NCBI GenBank assembly: GCA_036509315.1 | Contig: DATCFU010000213.1 | Span: 1 to 26,189, forward strand | Length of the DNA: 26,189 nucleotides | Reading direction: 5' to 3' | DNA from: PALSA-607 sp036509315 | GTDB lineage: Bacteria; Actinomycetota; Actinomycetes; Acidothermales; Acidothermaceae | Shown here: positions 15,544-24,600 of the stretch, piece by piece | Layout: each line of letters begins with the position of its first letter | Numbering within the stretch: the first letter of the stretch is position 1 | Translations under genes and position numbers: made by a program | The notes under the pieces: model-generated | Told to the model about the DNA's origin: nothing | The model's input: the letters and a program-made list of their open reading frames with translations, nothing else | The model's database searches: none

Positions 15544-15578
15544 GGCTAGTGGCTAGTGGCTAGTGGCTCGTGGCTAAA
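15544..15578. repeat. 7-bp tandem repeat in the codB leader
   Basis: Five units in a row: ggctagt three times, then ggctcgt and ggctaaa. The array starts 14 bp upstream of the codB start codon and directly abuts its ribosome binding site. Such arrays can change copy number by slippage. Confidence 0.75.
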
Positions 15579-15691
15579 GCGATCGATGGCGCGGAGAGTA
15601 GCGTGCGCGTGTTACCACGGGAAGTCCCGAGACCTCGGATCGACCGTTCAAGACCGGTCAGAATTCGCCGCCCTTTGCCGACAAGGTGGGC

Positions 15692-16918
15692 ATGGTCTCT
15701 TTGACGGTGGTCTCCGAGCCTGAAACCGTCGCGTCCGCTAGCCGTTGGATCGGCGTGGGCAGAGCGTCGGAGCAGTCCTCGGATGGCCCCGACCAACCGG
15801 GCCAATCAGGGATGGGCACCCGGGCGCTCCGTGCGGCCCTGGCGGGTCGAACGCCAGCACTTATCGTGTTTTTTGCGTCGTCCGAACTAGAACTGGCCGC
15901 CCTTAGCGCCGACCTACGCGGTGCGGTCGAGGCCAACATTCCGGTCGTCGGTTGCACCACTGCTGGGGAGATCGGCACCGACGGTCCGGGCGATCGTTCG
16001 GTGGTCGTTGCCGCGTTCGGTGGGGACGACTTCTCCGTGGCCGCAGCCGTCGCGGAGAATGTCAGTGCCGGCCTGCGCGAGGCAGGCGCCAAAGTCGCGG
16101 CCGCCGTCAGCCACCTTGACGAGCGCGCGCACCGGATCCTGTTGTTGCTGACCGACGGTCTCGCCGGCGACCAGCAGGAAATCGTGCGCGGCGCCTACAG
16201 CGTCGTTGGGGCGGGCGTGCCGCTCGTCGGTGGCTGCGCGGGCGACGACCAGCACATGAAGACCACCAACGTGTTCTTCAACGGTCGAGTTCTGACCAAT
16301 GCCATCGTCGGCGTTGCCATCGGGTCGACGTCCCCCTTCGGTATTGGCGTGCGTCACGGCTGGCGTCGCGTCGGCGAGCCGATCTTGGTCACGGGCAGCA
16401 TCGGCACTACCGTGCTCAACCTCGACGACGAGCCCGCACTCGACGTATACCTGCGGCGCCTCGGCGCTTCACCCGATTGCGCAGACCCAGACGCGTTTAG
16501 GCGCTTCGCGATGACCCACCCGCTCGGCCTGAGCAAGCGCACAGGCGAAGAAGTCCGCTCCATCGTCGGCGCCGACTTCGTCGAGCGCTCGTTGCAGTGC
16601 GTTGCGCACGTCCCGCAGGGCGGTCTCGCGTGGATCATGGACGGCGACGACGAGTCTGTCCTTGCAGCGACGGACGGCGCGTGTGTTGATGCCCTCGAGC
16701 AACTCGGCGGCCGCAAACCCAAGGGCGTTCTCGCGTTCGACTGCATCGCCCGTCGTGGCGTGCTTGGCGGTGCTGGCATCGAGCGCGAGGTTGGTCGCAT
16801 CGGCACTGCGATCAACGGCGCGCCGGTCGCGGGGTTCTATAGCTACGGGGAGATCGCTCGGACCAAGGGGACTGGTGGCTTCCACAACCAGACACTTGTT
16901 GTGCTCGCGGTGTCATAG
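15692..16918 (+). CDS. FIST-domain sensory protein (FIST_N + FIST_C)
   Basis: A 408-residue cytoplasmic protein that is entirely a FIST sensor. The N-terminal half has the alternating strand pattern with VVGCTTAGEI (near 85-95) and VPLVGGCAGDD (near 180). The C-terminal half has GVRHGWRRVGEPILVTGS and ends GAPVAGFYSYGEIA, the conserved glycine-rich FIST_C signature, and a final FHNQTLVVLA strand. FIST domains are thought to bind small ligands, possibly amino acids, and usually sit next to or within signalling proteins. The GAF-GGDEF-EAL gene follows after 2 bp, so the pair is almost certainly co-expressed and the FIST protein may feed it ligand information. I chose ATG at 15692; GTG at 15686 in the same frame is an alternative. 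Confidence 0.87.
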   Translation: MVSLTVVSEPETVASASRWIGVGRASEQSSDGPDQPGQSGMGTRALRAALAGRTPALIVFFASSELELAALSADLRGAVEANIPVVGCTTAGEIGTDGPGDRSVVVAAFGGDDFSVAAAVAENVSAGLREAGAKVAAAVSHLDERAHRILLLLTDGLAGDQQEIVRGAYSVVGAGVPLVGGCAGDDQHMKTTNVFFNGRVLTNAIVGVAIGSTSPFGIGVRHGWRRVGEPILVTGSIGTTVLNLDDEPALDVYLRRLGASPDCADPDAFRRFAMTHPLGLSKRTGEEVRSIVGADFVERSLQCVAHVPQGGLAWIMDGDDESVLAATDGACVDALEQLGGRKPKGVLAFDCIARRGVLGGAGIEREVGRIGTAINGAPVAGFYSYGEIARTKGTGGFHNQTLVVLAVS

Positions 16919-16920
16919 CG

Positions 16921-19185
16921 GTGCCCACACCGACAACCGGCGCGACGAGCGGGTGGGCCCTGGAGCAGTTGACGGCCTACCTGTTCGGTCTCGCGAGCGC
17001 GGGTGATCCCGACACCGTCGTCCTCGAGGCGCTCGATCGGGCCGCGGAGGCCATGGAAGCCGAGGTTGCCGCACTCATTCGCGATGGCTCGGTAGTCAGC
17101 TCGATCGGCTTCGCCAATGGCGAGGCACCGGTCGAAGCCCTGCTCGAGATCGTGGCCAGTCGTCTCACGGAAGCTGAACTCCCAGGGGTCGGACTATGCC
17201 ACGTCTCGGGCGCGTCATTCGAGTCGCAAGGCGACGACTACTGGCTGCTCGTCGCAAGGACCGGCGACGTCGCGTTTTCTGCTGAGGAACGCAACCTGCT
17301 GCGCGGCATGAGCCGCGCCCTCGCGCTGAATCTACAGTCGGCGCGCGTGATCACAGCCATGAACGAGCGGCAAGCCCTGATGGAGCGCCTCACCCGGATC
17401 CTGCGGTCGATCAACAGCCGGGCCCCGCTGCCCGAAGTGCTGCAGACCATCGTCGACGGTGCGGTCGAACTCATCGCCGATACGTCGATGGCTGGTCTGC
17501 GTCGCCTTGATCCGCTCGACCCGGAGTACGCCGTCATATTGTGCGGGGTCGAGATTGACGCGAAAACAGTACTAGGTCAGCGCTCGAGAGTCGGACACGG
17601 TGCAGGTGGCCGGGCAATTTCTGAGGAACGGCTGGTCGTGATCCACGACTACCAGCAGTTTGCTGATGCCCTGCCGGTATGGGCGGACTCCGGCACGCAG
17701 GCCGCCATGGCCGCGCCCGTTCACGAGAACGGAGTCGTCGTCGGCAGTCTTGTCGTCGGCAGCGCCGTTCCGGGCCGCCGATACAGCGAGGCCGAGCAGT
17801 CGATTCTGCTGTCGTTCGCCGACCACGTCAGCCTTGCACTCACCGACGCGATGACGACGCAGTCGCTACACCGTGCACTCGAGGCCGCGCGCCACGACGC
17901 GATGCACGACGAGCTCACTGCGCTTCCCAACCGCGCGCTGCTGCGCGATCGGCTCGAACAAGCGTGGGTCCGTGGTTGTCGAACCGGCGCACCGATTGCC
18001 CTGCTGTTCCTCGACTTCGATGATTTCAAGGACATCAACGACAGCCTCGGTCACGACGCGGGCGACCGGCTACTTGTCTCACTTGCCGATCGGCTCGCTG
18101 GCTCGCTTCGACCGGGCGACACCATCGCCAGACTCGGCGGCGACGAATTCGCTGTCTTGATTGAGAATTTGAGCGATGCGGCGACTGCCGAAGGGCTCGC
18201 CTCGCGGCTGCTCGAAGTGCTGCTCGAGCCGGTCGTCGTGAACGGTCGCGACGTGACCATGCGCGGCAGCATCGGCATCGCCGTCTCCGAATTCACCGAG
18301 CCCGACAGCCAGTCGCTGCTCTACAGCGCCGACCTCGCGATGTACGAAGCCAAGCGCAGGGGCGGTGGTCGCTACGTGCGTTACAGACCCGACATGCATC
18401 TCGACACGCTCGTTCGCCTCGACACCGAGCAGGCACTGAAGCGCGCGATCGGCGCTGGCGAACTCGTGTTGCACTACCAGCCGATCGAGGAACTGCCGTC
18501 AGGCGCCATGATCGGCGCCGAGGCGTTGGTCCGGTGGCAGCACCCAGAACGCGGGCTGATCGGCCCGATGGAATTCGTGCCGATCGCGGAGGCGAGCGGT
18601 CTGATCATTCGGCTCGGTGAGTGGGTGCTGCGCACCGCGTGCACCGAAGCCACTCGCTGGCCGGATGACATCGAAATCGCTGTCAACCTGTCGCCGCGGC
18701 AGCTTGAGCCCGAGCTCCCGCAACTGGTGCGCGAGATCTTGGCCGAGACCGGCCTGCACGCCGACCGCCTTGTGCTGGAAGTGACAGAAGCAACGGCGAT
18801 GGCCGACGCACCCGAGACGCAGCGCATCATCGAGGAGCTGCACGCGATGGGTGTGCATTTCTCGATCGACGACTTCGGTACCGGGCACTCGTCAATCGCG
18901 AGATTGCGCACGCTGCCCGTCGACCAGCTCAAGATTGACAAGAGTTTTGTCAGCACGCTCGACGCATCAGACTCGGGCACCGATGTGTTCATCAGCGCGA
19001 TCGTCGCGCTTGCGCACGGGTCAGGGTTGGTCGCTGTCGCCGAGGGCGTCGAGACCGCGGGACAACGTTGCCGGCTGGTCGCGCTTGGTTGCGACCGTGC
19101 TCAGGGATATCTCTTCAGTCGTCCCGTTGAGGCTCACGTCATTGCGGCGCTGCTGCACGATCGGGTACTTGTTCAACACCCCTGA
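16921..19185 (+). CDS. GAF-GAF-GGDEF-EAL cyclic-di-GMP enzyme
   Basis: A 754-residue soluble protein. A divergent GAF-like domain (about 14-140) and a second GAF (about 165-308) precede a diguanylate cyclase domain. That has GGDEF intact (406-410) and the inhibitory I-site RPGD (397-400). The phosphodiesterase domain has EAL at 534-536 and all expected metal/catalytic residues: Asn589, Glu620, Glu623, Asp650-Asp651, Lys671, Glu708 and Gln728. It could both make and break cyclic-di-GMP, with the GAF domains and the neighbouring FIST protein choosing the direction. The start is GTG 2 bp after the FIST stop. The last 165 bp lie antisense to the 3' end of the FUSC gene; the C-terminus AQGYLFSRP plus about 20 residues is normal for EAL proteins. 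Confidence 0.92.
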   Translation: MPTPTTGATSGWALEQLTAYLFGLASAGDPDTVVLEALDRAAEAMEAEVAALIRDGSVVSSIGFANGEAPVEALLEIVASRLTEAELPGVGLCHVSGASFESQGDDYWLLVARTGDVAFSAEERNLLRGMSRALALNLQSARVITAMNERQALMERLTRILRSINSRAPLPEVLQTIVDGAVELIADTSMAGLRRLDPLDPEYAVILCGVEIDAKTVLGQRSRVGHGAGGRAISEERLVVIHDYQQFADALPVWADSGTQAAMAAPVHENGVVVGSLVVGSAVPGRRYSEAEQSILLSFADHVSLALTDAMTTQSLHRALEAARHDAMHDELTALPNRALLRDRLEQAWVRGCRTGAPIALLFLDFDDFKDINDSLGHDAGDRLLVSLADRLAGSLRPGDTIARLGGDEFAVLIENLSDAATAEGLASRLLEVLLEPVVVNGRDVTMRGSIGIAVSEFTEPDSQSLLYSADLAMYEAKRRGGGRYVRYRPDMHLDTLVRLDTEQALKRAIGAGELVLHYQPIEELPSGAMIGAEALVRWQHPERGLIGPMEFVPIAEASGLIIRLGEWVLRTACTEATRWPDDIEIAVNLSPRQLEPELPQLVREILAETGLHADRLVLEVTEATAMADAPETQRIIEELHAMGVHFSIDDFGTGHSSIARLRTLPVDQLKIDKSFVSTLDASDSGTDVFISAIVALAHGSGLVAVAEGVETAGQRCRLVALGCDRAQGYLFSRPVEAHVIAALLHDRVLVQHP

Positions 19186-21447
19186 TCGCACGACGGCTGA
19201 GGCTTGCGACAGCGGGCCGATCCCTGCCTGCAAGTGCCTCAGGTGGTGATGAATCCATCGCGCGCACACCGATTCCGGTGCGCCGATAGTGCTTTCAGGC
19301 GCTCGATCGGACGACGGGGTGGTGCTGCTCGTTGACAGGTCATCGGCGATGCCTTCGAAAGCCGCCGTGAGGTCGTGCAACTCGGCGTCCAGGAAACGCT
19401 CGTCGTTCTTCGTCGCGCCACGCTGTCTGAGCGGCAGCGTGGCAAGGGAATTCGCGGTAAGTAGCAGTCGACTCGCGCCCGCGACCAGTGCTGCGAGCTC
19501 GTCTCGGTGCACGAGCTTGGTGCCTTGCTCGGCGAGGTAGACGCGGAACGCGACATCGAGCCTGCGCGATGCGACGGTCGCCACGCCGGCTGCCGATCCG
19601 CTGACGGCGTCTTGACCGAGCGTCGCGTGCGTACCGATGAGCGAGTGTACTGCTGATGCCAAGTAAGTGGTTCCGGTGCGGAAGGCGTCGGCGAGGTCTG
19701 CAGAGACCACCGGCCCAGCGCCTCGCGGCCACAGCAGGAAGCCGGCCACAAGGCTGACGGCGCAGCCGATCGCAACGTCCTCGACGCGTACCAAGCCCAC
19801 GCGCCAACCGGTCGGTTGCACGATGTTGAACAGGATGGCGAGCAGCACGGTGAAGGCCGCCTGACCCGCGAGAAACGAGATACGTAGCGGTGCGTAGCTC
19901 GCGAGCAAGACCGCGAACGGGAGCACGATCCATAGCGCCGTCGTGCTGTGGCCGATGCCGACGAGCAGCGCGCCGCCCACGATGAATCCGAGCGATGTGC
20001 CGGCGATCGCCCGTAGCGCGATGGCTCCGGTGCCGAGTGCGTTCGACCGCAGCACGGCGAGGGTTCCGAGCACGACCCAGAAGCCATGCTGCACCCCGGT
20101 CACCTTCGCGACAAGCACGGCGGCTGCGACGCCGACAGCACCGCGCAGGCTGTTGCGCAGCCACACCGAACGCAGGCTGGTCTGCGCGAGGGCCTGCTGG
20201 GTGATCTCACCGATCCCGGTTTGAGGAGCGTCCGCAGCTCCGTACCAGCGCGCCTGTTCCGCCCGCACAGCGTCGTGATCTGCATTGCCAGAAGCGACAA
20301 GGGCGGACGACGCGGCAGCTGCTGTTGTCGTGGCAACAGACCTAGCGTGGAACGCACACTCCAGCAGATCGGCGTCCGCCTCGATGTTTGCAGCCGACCA
20401 GCTATCGACGAGCTCCGCCGTCGCCATCGCCGCTTGTGCGCGCAGGCTCCCGAGCAGTTCGAGGTCGATGACGAGCGCCGGGTCGTCGCAGGGTTCGCAC
20501 GCGACCTTCTTCGTACTGCCGGCGTCGGCGTCGATGAGTGCGGTGCCCGCGTCGTGGAGGACTGCGGTCGACTGAATGAGCAGCTCGCGGTCTCGTGCTG
20601 TCGCGCGCGCGTAACCGTCGTCGGGCAGGTCGTCATGTTTGGCCGTCAGGACCAGCAGCCAGTCGATTTCCTCGACCAGTTGGACAATTGCCTGCTCCGA
20701 GAGCGTCGCGCCGGTCGGCCTGAACGGGGTGGCGAGGTACGCGCCTTTGAGCTTCGCGACGGCTTGTTCTGCTGTTTTCGAGTTTTCCTCGATGGGCTCG
20801 CCGTTGAGAGTGGCGCGCAGGTGTTCGGCGAGCCGGTGCAGCGCATTGCCGGCCAGCGTGCCGAGACCTGCCTGCGGCGGGTCGCGCCAGACCAGGAATA
20901 CCGACAGCGTCCCGACGGCCGCCGCGAGCACCCAGCCCTCGAGCCGGGGCCCGATCGCACTTGCCTTCGCGGGCAGCGTGAGGGGGAGGATCAGCACGAG
21001 CATCGACGCGACCGACCCCTTGGCCACGTACCCGCTGAGGATTCCGAGGAAGAGCACGAGCGCGGCCGCAAGCCCCGCGACAACCACAGCAAGCCAGGTG
21101 ACTCGTGAGGCCAGCGTGCCGATCGTGATGAAGATGGCGCCGACGACGGCCAGCCCTGCGTACGCGATGAAGCGGCGGCGCAGGGGTCCGCCGAAGTCGG
21201 CGAGCAGCAGCACCGCGAAGGCGCCGATTGAGGCGAAGGTCGCGACCTGCGGGTTCTTGAGAACCTTGTCAGCGAACGCGAACAGCCCCGGGATGACGAC
21301 CGCGGCCCGGATCGACCGCTTCGCTACGGCGTCCCACCGCGGCTTCGACAACCCCCACATTCCGGGACGCGTCAGAGCCGACGTCCAGACAGCGAGACGC
21401 CCTGGCGACGAGCCTCCAAAGCTGACCATGAACGCAGTCCACACCAC
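19021..21447 (-). CDS. FUSC-family membrane transporter-like protein
   Basis: An 808-residue protein with two blocks of six hydrophobic helices (about 48-187 and 433-573) separated by a soluble helical region (about 190-430) and followed by a soluble C-terminal domain. This is the architecture of FUSC/aromatic acid exporter-like proteins. Typical segments are FWVVLGTLAVLRSNALGTG and VGLVRVEDVAIGCAVSL, present in the second block. The substrate is unknown; relatives export aromatic acids or fusaric acid. The gene's last 55 codons are antisense to the EAL domain of the convergent gene and show no relation to FUSC proteins, so the C-terminal tail may be a run-on after loss of an earlier stop. 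The start is uncertain: GTG at 21447 has no clear ribosome site, and ATG at 21429 is an alternative. Confidence 0.8.
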   Translation of the reverse strand: MVWTAFMVSFGGSSPGRLAVWTSALTRPGMWGLSKPRWDAVAKRSIRAAVVIPGLFAFADKVLKNPQVATFASIGAFAVLLLADFGGPLRRRFIAYAGLAVVGAIFITIGTLASRVTWLAVVVAGLAAALVLFLGILSGYVAKGSVASMLVLILPLTLPAKASAIGPRLEGWVLAAAVGTLSVFLVWRDPPQAGLGTLAGNALHRLAEHLRATLNGEPIEENSKTAEQAVAKLKGAYLATPFRPTGATLSEQAIVQLVEEIDWLLVLTAKHDDLPDDGYARATARDRELLIQSTAVLHDAGTALIDADAGSTKKVACEPCDDPALVIDLELLGSLRAQAAMATAELVDSWSAANIEADADLLECAFHARSVATTTAAAASSALVASGNADHDAVRAEQARWYGAADAPQTGIGEITQQALAQTSLRSVWLRNSLRGAVGVAAAVLVAKVTGVQHGFWVVLGTLAVLRSNALGTGAIALRAIAGTSLGFIVGGALLVGIGHSTTALWIVLPFAVLLASYAPLRISFLAGQAAFTVLLAILFNIVQPTGWRVGLVRVEDVAIGCAVSLVAGFLLWPRGAGPVVSADLADAFRTGTTYLASAVHSLIGTHATLGQDAVSGSAAGVATVASRRLDVAFRVYLAEQGTKLVHRDELAALVAGASRLLLTANSLATLPLRQRGATKNDERFLDAELHDLTAAFEGIADDLSTSSTTPSSDRAPESTIGAPESVCARWIHHHLRHLQAGIGPLSQASAVVRSGVLNKYPIVQQRRNDVSLNGTTEEISLSTVATKRDQPATLSRGLDALGDSDQP

Positions 21448-21480
21448 CGCTTCGGACGCCGCAACTTGCGGGTGGCCCTG

Positions 21481-21535
21481 GAGGGTGTTGCACTCCAGCG
21501 CGCGCTAGATGGCGCGCTGGACTACAACGCTCCCA
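21481..21535. terminator. Long hairpin after the GGDEF-EAL-PAS gene, member of a repeated motif
   Basis: The core arms tccagcgcgc (21494-21503) and gcgcgctgga (21512-21521) flank an 8-nt loop. Further out gttg (21487-21490) pairs with caac (21525-21528), and more partial pairing continues on both sides. It is about 75 bp past the stop of the 1137-residue protein gene on the minus strand and before the FUSC start. It shares its core with the hairpin at 13990-14027. Confidence 0.6.
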
Positions 21536-21607
21536 CGGACCTACGCGCCTGAAGGGCAAGCGCGGTGGCCAAGGTCAGCGGCGAGGGACCCAACGGTTCA
21601 CGACCGG

Positions 21608-24600
21608 TCAACTTACGGGGCTGCCCAGCAACCCGGTAGCGATCTCATGGCGATTCTTGCCGAGGCTTTTCGCTCGGTACATGGCGGCGCCTGCTTGCGC
21701 TAGCACGTCCTCGACGTCGTCGCCGGCGTGGGCGAACGCCAGCCCGATGCTGACGGTCACGGCGTACTCGTGTCCGTCGAAGTCGATCGGCACCGCGAGT
21801 GCGGCCTCGATGCGTTCGGCCAACTGCATCGCATAAGCGCGGACGTCGATTGGCGCGCCATCGGGTCCGGCCCAGGTCCGCGACGACGGCTCGACGATGA
21901 CGACGAAGCCGTCGCCTCCAACGCGCGCGGCCGTGTCTTCGGCGCGCAGCGTGGCAAGCAGTCGCGTGGCGGTTGCTTGGAGCACCGCGTCGCCCGCCTC
22001 GTGGCCGCCGTCGTCGTTGACAGCCTTGAATTCGTCGAGGTCGCAGGAGAGCACCGCGAGCTCGTGGCCGCTGCGGTTGGTCCTGGCGAGCGTGTTGCTT
22101 AAACGGTCGACAAGGAGGGTTCGATTCGGCAAGCCTGTGAGTGCATCGTGAAGCGCTGCCTCTGCGAGCTGCTGCTCGACCCGCACGAGGTCGGTCACGT
22201 CGCTTGCGACACCAAGAAGCTCTGTTACCTCGCCCGCGTCGTTGCGGGCGAATGGGGTGACGCTGCGGGCGAACCAGCGATACGTGTCATTCGAAACCCT
22301 TATCCGGTAGCGGATTCGCACGACCTCGCCATTTGGCAGCGCTTGAGCGGCGGCATTCTGTTCGCGCACCTTGAAGCGGTCATCGGGGTGAACGAGCACG
22401 TCGACGGTGTTGTCGGCGAGGTCCTTCATCTGTTGATCGGTGTAGCCGTACTCGGTGAGGGTCCTTGACGACCACACATTGCGATTCGTGACCGCGTCAG
22501 CAATAAAGATGACGTCTGGGCTGGCTGCAAGGACGGCGTCATGGAACGCGGCGCTCTTGCCGAGCTCCGTCTCGCGCTGCCGCAACACGGTGACGTCGTG
22601 CATCGTGACCACCGCGCCAACGGCCTCGCCCATCGGCCCTCGCAACGATGTGCCGGTGGCGATCACGCGCGTTGCTGCGGTGCCCGGGGGCGCAATGACC
22701 ATTTCCGCTTTCGATGTGATGCCATCGCGAAACGCTCGCATTAGCGGGTTATTTCCGCGGCCGAGGAGCGTGACGCCATCGGCGTCGAAGAGATGCGCGG
22801 TTAGCTTCTCAAGCTGCTCCTGGCTTGGCTCGACATCGGGATCAAGGCCGTGCCAGCTGCGTGCCGTCCGATTGATGACTGTCAAGTTACCCGTGATGTC
22901 ACACGCGAGGATTCCGGCGCCCGCATTGTCGAGCAGCGAATCCGTGAACATTTGGTGGGTGGCCAGTTCGAGGCTCGCAGCCGCGATGCTCTGTTGGGCC
23001 TCTTCTAATTCGCTGATGTCGACCATCATGCCGACCATGCGAGACACGGCGCCGGAGGTCTGTCGCATGACGGCCACGCTGATGAGCACCGCAAGCGGCG
23101 TTCCGTCCTTACGGCGGTAGTCGCGTCGCGCCGTGTACGGGATGGCCTGTGATAGCGCAGCCATACTCCGCGCTTGCCCGGCTCGGTCGCTTGGGTCGAT
23201 CAGCATTGTTGCCGGGCGGCCGATCAGTTCGTCGCGTTCGTAGCCGGTCATTGCGCACGCCCGCGGATTAACCGCGACGATCGTGCTGTCGGGTCGTACT
23301 TCCAAAATGCCGATAGGAGCCAGTGTGAAAAGGGCACGGAAACGCTCCTCACTGGCCCGCAACGCCGCTGCCGGTGACGTGGCCTCGCCAAGGTCTCGTT
23401 CGACAAGGACTGCGTCGCCTGCTCGTCGTGCGGGCGTTACGGCAACCGGCGCGGGAGAAGCCGTTTCTCGTGCCATGAGCCAGGCCTCGAATGTCTTGGC
23501 AGGCGCCGGTTTTGCGATGTAGTAGCCCTGAGCGATATCGCAGCCGAAGCCGCGTAGTGTCACGAGCGCTTGGGCGGTCTCAACGCCTTCGGCGACGATG
23601 TTCAATCCGAGGTTTTGCCCGAGCTCGATGACGCTGTGCACGATGAGCGCGTCGCGGGCGTCGGACGTCATCGTCATCACGAACGACCGGTCGATCTTCA
23701 GTTCGTCGACGGGCAATGTCTTCAGTTGGCTGAGGCTCGTGTAGCCCGCGCCGAAGTCGTCGATGGACAGCCGAACCCCGAGATCCGACAGGTTCTCGAG
23801 CACTTGCTGCGCGCGCACCGGATCAAGCATGATCGCCGACTCGGTGACCTCCAGCTCGAGCAACGACGCGGGCACTCCGTACGCAGCGAGCAGGTCGGAA
23901 ACCTCCGTCGGCAGGTGCTCGTCAAGCAGGTTGCGCCCGGAGAGGTTGACTGACACGGTCAGCGGCATGCCGCCCTCCGCCCAGATCGCGGCCTGCGCGA
24001 GTGCGGCGTCGAGCACGTAGCTCGTGAACGGGCCGATCAGGCCGGTGTGTTCCGCCGCCGGAATAAACGAATCCGGATACAGCAGACCTTGCGTCGGATG
24101 CTGCCAGCGAGCAAGTGCCTCGACGCCTATGACCTTGCCGCTCGCGACGTCGATCTTGGGTTGGTAGTGCAGCACGATCTCGTGCATCTCCAACCCTCGA
24201 CGCAGATCGCCGAGCAGTGCGAGCCGCACGGGCGAGTGGTCATCGACCTCCCTGCTATACGCAAAGACGCCGACGTTGCGGGTCTTCGCGACGTACATCG
24301 CGACGTCGGCGTGCTGTAGCAGCGTCGTGGCGTCCGTGCCGTGTTCACCCGACAAAACGAGGCCGATGCTGGCGTCGACGTCGAGTTCGACTCCTTCGAC
24401 ATTGAGCGACGACTCCAAAGCCCGCTGGAGATTCTCGGCGATCTCTTTCGCGGCCGCCAGGTCCTTGATGTTGGGCAATAACACCGCGAACTCGTCGCCG
24501 CCGATGCGGGCAACGGTGTCGGCGCCGCCGACGACCGCAGCAAACCGACGTCCGATCTGAGTCAGTAACTGGTCTCCGTACTTGTGCCCGAACGTATCGT

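Noticed and set aside
15646..15660. gttcaagaccggtca, found again with one change at 21596-21610
   Set aside because: The second copy overlaps the stop codon of the 1137-residue protein gene and is partly coding; two copies with different contexts are most likely coincidence.
15657..15684. Possible flagellar-type (FliA/WhiG) promoter, gtca-N16-gccgacaa, before the FIST gene
   Set aside because: Only a partial match to the consensus, the ATG would follow by 7 nt, and no motility genes are in view; too weak to annotate.
20086..21108. 340-codon + strand frame opposite FUSC
   Set aside because: Arg/Glu-rich antisense shadow of the FUSC soluble domain; no recognisable domain.
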